DNA of 25,165 bases from the NCBI GenBank assembly GCA_000969725.1, contig JXSR01S010402.1; one strand, written 5' to 3'. This document shows, in pieces, positions 9,567-19,810 of this stretch; the stretch's first letter is position 1, and each line of letters starts with the position of its first letter. Origin of the DNA: Ophiothrix spiculata (lineage: Eukaryota; Echinodermata; Ophiuroidea; Amphilepidida; Ophiotrichidae). Below the pieces are notes generated by a model that saw only the letters and a list, made by a program, of their open reading frames with translations, was not told the DNA's origin and did no database searches. The position numbers and the translations under genes are program-made.

Positions 9567-9732
9567 CACAAACCTTAGAAACAACGATTATCGAGACAAA
9601 ATTCCGGTGCTCACTGATAAACTTACTCCTTTGTACTATATGGAATCACCATGTGTGACGACAGTCTCTTGAAACCAGCCACGGCTATACAAATATTTCC
9701 ATTTTGACGTCACGATATCGATTCAAGAAGTT
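9567..9732 (+). repeat. Dispersed repeat (family C), partial copy
   Basis: It begins at CACAAACCTTAGAAACA and runs to GATTCAAGAAGTT. It aligns at about 80% with the reverse complement of 14690-14840, sharing GTACTCCTTTGTACTATA-like, GGAATCACCA, GTGTGACGA, AGTCTCTTGAAA and GTCACGATATCGATTCAAG blocks. The alignment breaks down after 9732, so this copy lacks its second end. Confidence 0.75.
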
Positions 9733-10173
9733 AACATTTTCAATGCTGAAAAGGTTTTTGCAGATAAATATTGTAACTGCATAGTCGTTCTAGGTAAGTT
9801 TTTTGGAATTATTTAATCATTAGTACAATCTTATGACCAAACCGAGAAATTGTATTTATCAAGGATTAATTTGATACCAAATACATCAAAATCAATTGAG
9901 TTGGATTCTTCACAATGACGAAATTAGGAATTGCATTACATGTTCAACAATAGCAACATCGAATGAAGTCCTCATTAATAATTTCTTTCGCCAGTTTCGC
10001 ATAACATACTGCATAGCGCGATAGGTAATTACTATGCACAATACCGATTCAAAGCCCTCATGCATCGCGCAGGCGTAACTGCCAGAATTAAACTGACCGA
10101 TACTGAGTATTGTTTTGGCCAAACATTATATTGAACTATATTAACGTTAAATTCGCATGTGCTCACAACGAGA
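9733..10173. other. Spacer without gene
   Basis: AT-rich sequence. The only sizeable frame (9910-10122, minus) has no recognisable domain. Confidence 0.4.
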
Positions 10174-10300
10174 ATTGGTGCCTAGTGGTCTAATGCGCTG
10201 GCATGATAAATTTGTATCAGACAATAGTCATAACCAATGTCATTAAATTTTTCTTAGTGCGGCCAGGTTCGAGGCCGCGGGCAGTCTTTTTTTTTTTTTC
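10174..10300 (+). repeat. tRNA-like element (SINE head or tRNA pseudogene)
   Basis: An A-box-like CCTAGTGGTCTAATGCG (about 10181-10197) and a B-box-like GGTTCGAGGCC (10266-10276) are followed by a run of 13 T (about 10288-10300) that would stop Pol III. The box spacing of about 85 is long for a tRNA, and no cloverleaf can be closed, so it is likely tRNA-derived rather than a working tRNA. Confidence 0.45.
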
Positions 10301-11644
10301 TTTCAATTTTTTTTTTTCATTTTAAACGTTCAATAGATTTATTTTAGAGTAAAGACACCGAAATAATTGGGTTTCTAATTTTTCAACTTTAACTTGTTTA
10401 CACGTTATTTAAAATCAACTCAAACCCACCCTTCATCATATTTAGGCATACTCTTGTCAGGTATTCATGCTCCGATTGTAAGTCTTGCATGTGTACATGC
10501 TGTCTAATACGGTTGGCCAAGGGATACATTTTCTTGCTAACAATATTTTCTGCTTGGTTAACTTTCAAGTAGGGCTTGTGATTTGCTCTTGTAAACTCAT
10601 TACCATACAGTTTATCTGTTCGTCTTGGGTAAAATGTCTCGCTGCTAAGCCCTGTGTTAGAGACAGTTTTTCTTGTATAAAAATGGATAAAGAAACTTAG
10701 GACATCTGCATTTGGTGTTTTTTATGATATTTTTAAAATTGGCTAAGTATAAGCATTTTAGGGCTGAAAGTTGCTGAATTCAACAGCTTTGTGCAAAAAA
10801 TATCAAAACTAAGACTAAGTCTTATTACAAGTACGAGAGGGAATCAAGGTTTTGCATCATATCGGCGTAATACGTTTTTGCAAAAATTATGTATCATACT
10901 CTTTCCTTCTATAGTTATAAACATGGGCAAGGAGCTAGAGGGAACAACAAATGATTGCTGCACATTTCAATAGCCCTAATTGATTTGGCGTGAATATTGA
11001 AAGCAGGTGTCATAAAGAAGGGTCGGTACAGACTCCACTATCGTATAGAATATTTTGCTCAGAATATTCTATGCTGACGACAAAATGACGTAGGTCCTCG
11101 AATAAAACTGTATGTGGGGGACTCGCTCACCGAGTTAAAAGTAATTTAAAGTCCCACAAATTATCCGTTGATTGTTGTTGATTTGAATGAATGAAAGAAA
11201 TTGTTTGTCAATAGACACATAAGTTGCCATATGGAACGTCATTTTATAAACCATTTAGGCCCACATGTAGATTTAGTAGTTTATATGATGCCATTTTGGG
11301 GCAAAATTTATAGTTTTTGAGAGAAAAGGTATAGTTGGTAAGTGACAAGAAATAACAGGAGAAGCCAAACCAATTTCCGCAGAGAAAGTAGGCCTATTTA
11401 CACTACCATCTGCCAGTAATATATAAGTGCGCCAATATTCCGGGCCCAATATTGTTTACAAAAAAATAACCATGATATTATAATAAACCCTCAACACTGC
11501 ATATTCTTTAGTTATTTCCGTTAATGGAAGAGCATTACAAATGTTCTTGAGTAATATTAAATTGACTGAGTTTGATGAATATGGCAACTGAAAAACGCAG
11601 ACAACGTAAAGGAAAATAAATTACGGCGATAAAAGTTGAAATGA
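10301..11644. other. Long AT-rich stretch without gene
   Basis: No coding signal was found. Small hairpins are present: ATAGAATATT with its complement at about 11045-11074, and CAATATT...AATATTG around CGGGCCC near 11430-11455. The open frames 10485-10700 and 10791-10973 (plus) show no domain features. Confidence 0.45.
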
Positions 11645-12604
11645 GCAAACTTTTAGTATCCCTAAATTAGGTCTCATCTGGAAATATGGTAAAGAGGCTG
11701 ATTTCAACTTATTATGGTAGGTTTAGATGTCAATATTCACAGAAAAAAGTAAAGGTAGGGGCTGGGGAATCCACTTTTTAGGGGGGGGTCATTAAAAATA
11801 GGGGGTCAATTAGCCCTAAGTAATGCGTTAATGCGTAAAGTATGTCGTGTTGATATCATAAAAGCAACTACTGTCAAGGGAAATCAGCTTCTTTGTAATT
11901 TGTTTTCTAGACAAACCCTAATTTGTAATGACTCACCCCGAAAAGGGGGACTTTGCGACAGATTACTTTTCAAGAAACTGGTGAAAATAGGCAGCAAAAA
12001 ATAAAGAAAATAATTAGAATTTCCGGCAGATTTTCTGTTGTAAGATTTGATCGCCTTGATCAATTTCAACTAGCAAGGTGTCATTTTAAAGCTTAGTAGA
12101 AAATGCTGTAACAGATAAAATGATAAAATCAAAATTGATATCATCTGCAAAGTTCCCCCTTTCGGGGTGAGCCATCACATTTGGAGATACTTATAGCAAA
12201 ATTTTGAGTGTTGACCTATTTTTTTACGAAGATCACGATTTTCAGGTCAAAACGTCTTTAATCAGGAATAACGTTTTGCAAGGTGATCTTTAATCTGGAC
12301 TAACGTTTGCAATGTGACGAGAAAAGCAAAAAAAAAAAAAAAAAAAACACAAACTCTCCCAGTGTTTAAAAAAAACATGTCCTTTTAATTTGATATCAAT
12401 GCGACATACTTTACACATAAGTTAGAACTTAGAACCAATGAACCCCTATTTTTAATAACCCCCTAAAAGTGGGTTAACCAGTCGTCCTTACTTTTTCTGT
12501 AAATGTTGACACCCATACCTACCATTATCAAATGAAATCAGCCTCTCTGCAATTTTTTCCAGATTTAACAAAACTAGAGTGATTTAGGGATACTATTTGC
12601 TACA
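11645..12604. mobile_element. Fold-back element with about 213-bp inverted arms, enclosing a MITE
   Basis: The left arm (11645-11858) and right arm (12391-12604) are inverted copies at roughly 75-80% identity. Shared blocks include TAGTATCCCTAAAT, GAGGCTGATTTCA, ATGGTAGGT, GTCAA...ACAGAAAAA, ATTAAAAATAGGGG, TAAAGTATGTCG and TTGATATCA. The loop contains the family A MITE (11924-12179), a pair of 32-bp direct repeats (TTTAATC...TAACGTTTTGCAA at 12257 and 12289) and a poly(A) run (12328-12347). It has no coding frame. Confidence 0.7.
11924..12179. mobile_element. MITE (family A), copy 2, uninterrupted
   Basis: A 256-bp element with inverted ends TGTAATGACTCACCCCG and the complement of TGTGATGGCTCACCCCG; both ends continue GAAA(A)GGGGGACTTTGC. 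It aligns along its length with copy 1 at 2297-3499 once the 940-bp insert there is removed, and so shows that insert's empty site. Flanks read ...AATT and TTTGG, so the target duplication is not clear here. Confidence 0.85.
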
Positions 12605-13213
12605 TTTATATACAGCACGTCATTGTCATAGTAATACCAGAATGGCTCTCAAAGTTGTTAAAATACTCAGGTAGAAAAATAGAGACTGAAGCATTTCTTT
12701 TTTATACCATCAAACTAATGGATTCATACTCCTTTCTATTTTATATTGATACATTAAATTTTCTAAAACTTACCCGAAAATCAGCAAGGCCTGCAGAGTC
12801 CACTTTTGTTACGTCAGAGAATTATCAGTTGATATCAGTAGTAATATTAATGTTTTCGACGTTACTAGTGACTGTACAGCCAGATAGCCTTCATTAAATA
12901 GGACCTTCTTCCCATTGTGAGTGCATTAATGAGTCATTTCATACGTGGCACTAGAATAGTTTGTAAATTAACGCGATTGGCTTATATCTAACTGTAACCA
13001 ATCATATACACGCATTTTGTCACAACCCTGGTGAAGGTACGTGTGGCATTCAATAGTTCATGTATTTTCAGATGTACATGTATCTTTGCACGGGGTTATT
13101 AACCTTGTTTAGCTTATAAGCTTAAGGACACTTATCTTCACCTTGTTTAGGCTTTCGCCAAGGAAACCCAACTTGGTACTTGGTACCAAGTAAGCTGAAG
13201 GAAGCTTATCTTT
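12605..13213. other. Spacer without gene
   Basis: The open frame 12655-12897 (plus) has no recognisable domain. A perfect 14-bp palindrome, ACTTGGTACCAAGT, lies near 13176-13190, and AGCTTATAAGCT near 13110-13122. These may belong to the edge of the SINE unit to the right. Confidence 0.4.
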
Positions 13214-13410
13214 AACAGGGCTCCCAAGATGTTTCTAAATTCAGTTTTGATTGCAGGAGGAAGACCGGAGTACCCGGAGAAAAACCTGCGGAAGCGAGCA
13301 TGGACTGAAAACCAAATGCACATAAAGCGCCGGGCACGGGGCTCGAACCCGGGACCTCATTGGTGCAAGGCGAGGTAACTACCGCTGCGCCACCAACCCA
13401 CTACCCCTTC
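13214..13410 (-). repeat. tRNA-derived SINE, copy 1
   Basis: On the minus strand the copy begins with a tRNA-like head: GGTGGCGCAGCGGTAG as A box (about 13379-13394), then box B GGGTTCGAGCC (13340-13350). A shared body follows, seen on the plus strand as GGAGGAAGACCGGAGTACCC...CATGGACTGAAAACCAAATG. Such units are Pol III-transcribed short interspersed elements (family knowledge). It lies head-to-tail with copy 2 at a 197-bp period. Confidence 0.7.
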
Positions 13411-13605
13411 AACAGGGCTCCAAGATGTTTTTTAATTTAAGTTTTGAATGCAGGAGGAAGACCGGAGTACCCGTAGAAAAACCTGCTGGAGCGAGCATGG
13501 ACTGAAAACCAAATGCTCATCAAGCGCCGGGTGCGGGATTCGAACCCGGGACTTCATTGGTGCAAGGCAAGGGACCTACCTCTGCGCCAACCCGCTCCCC
13601 CATAA
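13411..13605 (-). repeat. tRNA-derived SINE, copy 2
   Basis: The same unit as 13214-13410, beginning AACAGGGCTCCAAGATGTTT, with box B GGGTTCGAATC (13537-13547). The A-box region is damaged (CTGCGCCAACC in place of CTGCGCCACC). About 90% identical to copy 1. The adjacent same-orientation copies suggest unequal exchange or a dimeric element. Confidence 0.7.
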
Positions 13606-13629
13606 TGTCTTTATTCATTATTCTTGTAA

Positions 13630-14500
13630 TGATATCATCAATCTATCAATCTTTATTTCCATAAAAACTTGACATCAAAATAACATAAATAAATACAAAA
13701 TATCACAAACAAAACAAAAGTTATATGGAGGAGAAGACAGGAGGGCCAATAAGGCCTGTAATTTGCCTACCCCTAAAAACAAAGTTCCACACACGATCAG
13801 ACATACATAGGACCGCAGAACAAGACGGGACGTGGACAGGGACGGGACAAGGACAGCTCAAAAAACTCATGATTAAACATAATTTTGACTTAGTTTTATT
13901 TTTAATTGGGATCGAAAGTGTCTAATTGAAATAGCAGATTGAATTGGTTTTGGAAGTGAATTCCATAATATTGGGCCACAGGTTCGAACAGAATGATCGG
14001 AAAAGGCTTTCTTGTTTCTTGTATGGTTGAAATCATTTAGATGTCTAGTTGGGTAGTCATGGATGTCTGAGCGTCTGGTGAAATAATTTTGAAAAGAAAC
14101 AGGTAGTTCATTGTTGTTAAACTTATACATAAATACAGCAAGCTCCATCGAATATATATCATTAACAGTCAGTAAGTTTTGTTTGGCAAACAAAAGATTA
14201 GCATGACTCCTATAATGAGCACCAGATATGGTTCTGATTGCCCATTTTTGAAGCTTCACCAATTTGTCCATGTATGATTTGCATGTATTTCCCCAAACAA
14301 GAATTCCATAATTTAAATAGGGCAAAACCAAAGTGCAATAAAGCGTGTGAAGTATGCGTCCTGGGAGAACATATTCTAATTTATTCATTACGCCAATATT
14401 TCTTGAAATTGTTTTTGATATGCAATCAATATGGTTTTTCCAAGTTAAGCATTCATCAATAAGTACACCCAAAAATTTTGTAAATTTTGATAATGTGGGA
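13630..14500 (-). mobile_element. 5'-truncated non-LTR retrotransposon
   Basis: It contains the C-terminal part of a reverse-transcriptase frame (13873-14499). A 3' region with a GGGAC-rich minisatellite patch (about 13825-13858) follows, then AATAAA (13652-13657 on the minus strand), and an ATTGATAGATTGATG tail near 13630-13650, as is usual for CR1/Jockey-clade elements. The 5' side meets the family C element at 14501. A few in-frame codons may continue beyond it near 14851-14885, but this is weak. Confidence 0.75.
13873..14499 (-). pseudogene. Reverse transcriptase C-terminal fragment (CR1/Jockey-type non-LTR element)
   Basis: About 208 codons without a stop. Recognisable features in order are FLGVLIDECLTWKNHI (the end of the RT palm/thumb region), LPYLNYGILVWGNTC, the region LVKLQKWAIRTISGA, and a C-terminal GPILWNSLPKPIQ followed by HFRSQLKIKLSQNY, the ending common to CR1, Jockey and related clades. 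The catalytic YxDD motif and the endonuclease lie upstream and are absent. There is no start codon of its own. Lack of stops suggests a fairly recent insertion, but it is a dead copy. Confidence 0.85.
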
Positions 14501-14842
14501 TGCACAAGCCTTACACAGGGGATTTTTTTCCTAGATCAAAACGCCAAACTGTCAATTATCGTCGAGTCACTGCACACTAGTCACCGACTTCATTTCAAGA
14601 AATCAAAAAGCCACTTCTACCCCATGAAAACTCACGGTAAAAGATAGGAATCAGAAGTGGGCGGAGCTTAAAAATCAACTTCTTGAATCGATATCGTGAC
14701 GCCAAAATGTAAACATTTCTATAGCTGGGCTGCTTTCAAGAGACTTTCGTCACACGTGGTGATTCCTTATAGTACAAAGGAGTACATTTAGCGGTGAGCA
14801 CCCGAAAAATATTGCGATATCAGGTGTTTGTAAGGCTTGTGG
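14501..14842 (-). mobile_element. Family C inverted-repeat element inserted at the edge of the retrotransposon
   Basis: The ends are inverted (left TGCACAAGCCTTACA, right complement CCACAAGCCTTACA) and flanked by an 8-bp direct repeat ATGTGGGA (14493-14500 and 14843-14850). An 8-bp duplication suggests hAT-type transposition. Its 14690-14840 part is the inverted partner of 9567-9732. No transposase is present. Confidence 0.65.
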
Positions 14843-14850
14843 ATGTGGGA

Positions 14851-15634
14851 CACCGTTCTTTAAAGACTTTCTTTAATTCAACTTAACAGTTACACAGAAC
14901 AGTAATAAAATTCACACATTTTGATAGTCTTATTCAACATTTTACAACTTATTATTAGAAAATGGGATTTCCCCAATTCACAATATCCTTTTAGAAAAAG
15001 AACCCCTCCCCCAAAAAACAAACAAACAAACAAACAAACAAACATGGGACACAATGTTAAAAAGAAAACAAATAACAAAAAATGAAAAGTCACAAAAGCT
15101 TCAAAAACAATATAGAAAGAAAGTGACATCAATAATGGAGAGTTAAAGAAATAATATGATAATAAGGGCCACAGTAAGATATCGACAAGAAAAAGAGAAA
15201 AATTAGATAAGTGATGTCCCTCCATTAACGGTACTTAAAAACCTAAAAATAAGAAGCAGTTGAGATCAACCTTCAATATATTTCAAATACTTTGTCATGT
15301 ATATTAAGTTTAAGGTTACACGTTACTACTTCAATACTTCTTCATTACTACTTCGATAAGCTGACATTTTAATATTTCAGCCTGAATTCTCTAAGGTGAC
15401 ATTCATCGAAGTACTGGACTACTGCCTAGCCACAGCTATTAGCCGCAGGAAATAGCATTCCCAGTTTACAATTGATCCAAGAACTCGTCTTTGCTAAAGT
15501 CATAGCAGTGATCTCTGACACAGGGCAATAAGCCCAAGAACTTCTGAAACAAGTGATCTTGAAGCTATGAAAGTTGTACTAAGACCAAGTGTATGGTATT
15601 CAACAATAATTGAAAGGTGATACTAACATCAATT
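14851..15634. other. Spacer with (CAAA)n microsatellite
   Basis: A (CAAA)n run lies at about 15013-15043. The minus-strand frame 14890-15225 is low-complexity F/L-rich translation of A-rich DNA and is not credited as a gene. Nothing else was found. Confidence 0.5.
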
Positions 15635-15754
15635 AGGTATTCAAACACTCCACAGAGTATCCGTGCGTCTGCATAGTTTTATAAAATACGCCGACGCATC
15701 AAATGCAGAGTTGTTGATTCGCGATGAACAACTCTGTGGCGTGTTTGAATACCT
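15635..15754. mobile_element. 120-bp MITE-like inverted repeat
   Basis: The 24-bp ends AGGTATTCAAACACTCCACA... and the complement at 15731-15754 differ at one base. Its interior has AACTCTGC / GCAGAGTT-like echoes. No target duplication was evident. Confidence 0.6.
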
Positions 15755-16102
15755 TTCAACACCGAAGATATTCTTGAAAACGTATGAATTAAATTGTAAA
15801 TGAATTAAACAGATCGGCCTACTCATCTTCATAAAAATATTAGCATAATTATTTGATGTCCTAGTTTGTGAATGTTTGCTGTTTTGATGTTTTCAATTTT
15901 TCCCAAGCATCGGGCTTTCGCATGAACAGTGCACCGACTTTGGTTACTCCTTAAAAGCACTTCCGTAAAACGTGACGCGCTAATTTGAATATCAAGTGTG
16001 GATTCATTCCGAATCAACAACGGTATACGCTCCTGTATAGGAGATACAGTGAGTTGTTCAAAGGACAACCAACAATAAATAGCAGAAGACTTCAAATATC
16101 TT

Positions 16103-16272
16103 GGATCATTTGTCAAAGAGTAAAATTGAAATATAAAATATGGAAAGCTATGACATGGAAAGCATGCAACAAGCTCAACAAGATCTGGGATCATTTGTCA
16201 AAGAGTAAAATTGAAATATAAAATATGGAAAGCTATGACATGGAAAGCATGCAACAAGCTCAACAAGATCTG
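16103..16272. repeat. Exact 85-bp tandem duplication
   Basis: 16103-16187 and 16188-16272 are identical as read, each starting GGATCATTTGTCAAAGAG and ending CAACAAGATCTG. It lies inside the decayed reverse transcriptase. Lack of any difference implies a recent event, later than the decay of the frame. Confidence 0.9.
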
Positions 16273-16298
16273 GCGTACTTTTTAGTACGCCAGATCTT
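16265..16298. repeat. Perfect 15-bp hairpin after the duplication
   Basis: The stem AAGATCTGGCGTACT pairs with AGTACGCCAGATCTT across a TTTT loop. The left arm overlaps the end of the second 85-bp copy. Confidence 0.85.
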
Positions 16299-16760
16299 CA
16301 AAATATCAAGAGAAATCAAAATCAAAGTTTTCCATGCAACAGTAGATAGAGTGTGTTACTCTACGGAACAGAAACATAGACTATTACACCTAAGCTAAGG
16401 AAAGCTCTAGATTAAGGTTACACGAAAGCCGAACAATAATAAATAAGTAAAGAAGAAAAAGGACTTCGATTCACTGGACATTGTAAGAGTGTTAGAAAGC
16501 AAAAAGTAATTCAATGGCAATTGCAAGATAGTTAGAAAGAAAGAAAACAGAGTCCAATTCATTGGACACTGCAAAAGCGTAAGCTCCCAACCAGTAGCAG
16601 ATTAGATTTTGTGGCAACCAACCTGCATTTATGAAGATGTCCTTAGTCAAGACACCCAGCTACAACCACACGCAAAACGCAGTTGCATGGCAGAACGACA
16701 ACAGCAGAAAGTCATTACCGTGACTATGGACTGACGACAGTCGATGGAGTAAGAATAAGG

Positions 16761-17180
16761 AAGAAGGTGATAAGCTTTTTAATTTGTCAAACTCTCACAT
16801 CATATAATGGGAGTCCGGTCCCCCCTCCCGGTAGAAAGAAAAACGTGGTTTTGCAACGCTCGAGAGTGAACAGTTCGTAACTATGATCAAGCAACACAGG
16901 AGAAAGACGAATAAGAAGAGTGCAGAAGGGATCTCAAAAGAATGGGGTGTTACGTAGGATGGATGTTATCAACTGCCAATCATAGGATTTCCATTTTGGC
17001 GCAACTCTCACACTTAATGACTAATTATACTAGTTATTTAAGCCATAAGCTGATGCAAATTTGTAAAAACCTGACGTCAGCGTGTTTATCAGCATGTAAA
17101 TTCCCTTTAAGGGTAAAGGGAATCCATCTGCTCAGGAAAATGTGAATCCTAATTATATCGTAATCATGAAAAGATAAAAA
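16761..17180. other. Spacer without gene
   Basis: Open frames at 16683-16880 and 16942-17145 (plus) show no domain; the first overlaps the end of the retrotransposon remnant. A small hairpin CCCTTTAAGGG...AAAGGG lies at about 17102-17120. Confidence 0.4.
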
Positions 17181-17184
17181 GTTT

Positions 17185-17265
17185 CCACTGCCTTTGCGGG
17201 GACTCGAACCACGGATTATGGCAGTGGGTAGTCAGCGTTGAGATCGTGAACTAAAATCCAAAACA
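17185..17265 (-). repeat. tRNA-derived fragment
   Basis: The minus strand holds GGTTCGAGTCCCCGC (box B and T-arm-like, about 17192-17206), preceded by CCATAATC like an anticodon arm. The T stem has one mismatch and the acceptor cannot be closed. It is probably a SINE fragment or tRNA pseudogene. Confidence 0.4.
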
Positions 17266-18229
17266 TAAACATTAGAATGCCGTATTTTTCTTTTGTTTAC
17301 ATAATAATAGCAATTTTAGCATCATTGGAATGCTCAATTTGTAAGTAAATTATGCGAATGCGTATATCAGACAAAATGTAGATACTTAAAACAGACAATT
17401 CACAGCTCAAACAGGGCGAACTCAGAGTCGTAATTCACGTCCAGATTTTCGGGCAAAACTACGCGGGTTTGTTACATTATCATTCAAAATCAACTCAGCA
17501 TATTTATAAGAAGTATCAAGCCTACAATCGGTCAAAATTTGAAACCAGTCAAATTGTTTGAACATCATGAAATTATGAGGTTTCGGCGAAAAAGGGTCAA
17601 CTTTTTGGAAGTAGTCTTTAGGCGTCATATTGACCTTTATAATGGACGTAAAATCACTAGTAAAGTTCCATGTATAAACTAGAGACTCTATTCAATATGT
17701 ACGCCAAAAATTGTGATATTCTGATAGGTGTGAGAAGGTCAAAACTTGCAGTAAACATGACATTCAGTCGAGCGGGACGTTTTTAGGGACTGTTGAATGC
17801 TGAATTACAAAGCAATAAAGTCTTCAAACAATCTAGGTGTACAGTAGCCTTCATGTGTCAACATGTAACATTTAGCTAAGTGTAATTCAAAAAGTATATA
17901 CATCGACTGTTAAAGGAAAAATGGTTTTGCCAAAATGCCATAATTATACGAAATCGAAAACCTTCATGAACATGATTGATAAGCGATATGTAAGATTCAC
18001 TTGAGTGTAGATAAAACTCAGACTGTTTTGTTTACTATAAGTTATGGATAATAAGAAATTCAATCTTTACAAATAAAAAACAACAGCTGTTAAATAAAGC
18101 AATATTATTCATAATGTCAAGAGTTGACTTTTATTACATAGTAATATAATCGCACTACTGACGCATATTATTATACACTATTAATCATGGATTAGTTGCA
18201 ATTATAAATTATGGATAACAGTATAGGCT
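17266..18229. other. Spacer without gene
   Basis: AT-rich sequence. The minus frame 17422-17628 looks more protein-like than most (mixed composition), but no domain, splice sites or partner exon could be shown. Confidence 0.4.
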
Positions 18230-19810
18230 CAAAAAATATATTTTAAACATGTAAACAACATTATATGGGAAGAAATGTTCCTATTGCTACCATCAAAGTT
18301 ATTTACCAACTATTATTTTGTAATTTTTTGGAGTTTACCAAAAGTCAAAGTCACCTTAACCCGTTTTTGTGCTTAAAATCTTATTTAGGCAGCCATCCTG
18401 GATATCATTACAGGCTCCATATGGGATATCAAACATGCTAATAATTATACCGTTACTTGGAAAGAAATGATCCTATACAAAGACATTTTCCATTGATTAT
18501 TCCGATCATTTGATGTATTTGATACTGTTTTGAATTGCCTTTAACCCATTTTTGCACATAAAAACATAAAAAACTTTTTGGCCATTTAAGATTACATTGG
18601 ATTTGAAACATGCTATATACCTTATTTGGGAAGATGCTCCTATATTCACTTACAAAGCCATTTTACATTCATTATTTTGAATATTTGGTGTTTTTGATAT
18701 TATTTCGAAGTGCCTCTTACACATTTCTGCACATATAAACATATGAGAAGAGTCTCCATATTTGATTTGTACGTACTAACACCTTTTTATTTGGAAAGAA
18801 GCTTTCTCATATTACTTTCAAAGCCAATATTCACTCATTATTCTAAAAAGTTGGTGTTTTTAATACCGTTACAAAGTGCCTCTAACCCATTTTTGCACAT
18901 AAAAATGTGTTTTTGATGGCCATTTTGGATCTCAGAACAGTCTCCATATTGGATTTGAAGTATGCTTTCACTCTTATTTGAGAAGAAATGCTATTATTTT
19001 TAACCACAAAGCCATTTTTCGTCGATTATTTTGACAAATTGGGTTTTTTTTTATACTATTCTAAAGTGCTACTAACCCATTTTGCGCACGAAAACATATT
19101 TTGGCGTCCATCTTCGATCTCAGAACAAGCACCATTTTAATTTTGATACAGGGTTCCAATACATTTGGGACCAAATGATCTTGTTATAACCCTAAGTGAT
19201 ATCTCCTGTTGAATATTTCAGATATAAAGCATGTTAAAGGCTTTTCGGTAGATTTTAATGAAAATCGGCTATTTTGCGCCAATCTGAGCAGCAATCTTGG
19301 CGGCCATTATGAAATTGAAATATGCAACTAACATAATTTGGAATCAGATGTATTTGTTATAACTCCAGAAGCCATATTCCAAAATAATTTTTAACATAAA
19401 GTGTTTTAAAAGATACTTTTAGACAACGATAATGAAAATAATGTATTTTGGCGGGAATTCTGGCGGCCATCTTGGATATCTTGCTTTAGGTCATCTTAAA
19501 TTTGGAGGTCAAAATGGGGTCAAATTATAAAAACTGACTTTAAATATGAGTTCCTTGACCCTAAAAATTATGAAAAGCACATGCTGATAAGGTCTATAGG
19601 TCAAATTAGTGAAAAACTCATTTTCAAGATGGCCGACGGCAGCCATATTGGATTTGAAGGTCCAAACGAGGTCAAATAGTAAAACTGATGTTAAATATGG
19701 ATTCTTTGACCCCCAAAACCCCATAATGCACATCTTGATCAGTGCTGTAGGCCAAACTGTTGAAAAAAAAAATCAAATGGCTGATGGCGGCCGTTTTGGA
19801 TTTTGGCCCC
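18230..19810. repeat. Degenerate tandem array, about 180-bp period, with GGCGGCCATNTTGGAT motif
   Basis: Units share TATTTGGGAAGAAATG, CAAAGCCATTTT, TTTGGTGTTTTTGATAC, CTAACCCATTTTTGCACATAAAAAC and a GGC(A/G)GCCATNTTGGAT core. The core or its remnant recurs near 18388, 18575, 18750, 18915, 19101, 19297, 19461, 19640 and 19785. The left five units are closest to one another and the right part (19150-19810) is more divergent. No frame runs through. Confidence 0.7.

Larger units (their letters stand above)
16085..16760 (+). pseudogene. Decayed RTE-like reverse transcriptase C-terminal remnant
   Basis: Translated pieces in several frames match the C-terminal half of RTE/BovB-like elements: AEDFKYLGSFVKE (16084-16122), AWKACNKLNKIW-like (16157-16190), SVLLYGTET (about 16349-16375), GLRFTGHCKSVRKQKVIQW (about 16462-16520), RVQFIGHCKSV (about 16549-16583), ILWQP (about 16606-16620) and YEDVLSQDTQLQPHA (about 16629-16675). 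Stops and frameshifts separate them. The RFxGHC segment occurs twice, so part of the frame was duplicated. A remnant may extend left to about 15985. It is a dead copy. Confidence 0.7.

Noticed and set aside
10174-10300. Functional tRNA gene
   Set aside because: Box spacing is too long and no cloverleaf closes.
17422-17628. 68-codon minus-strand frame with fairly protein-like composition
   Set aside because: No recognisable family, flanking splice sites or second exon.
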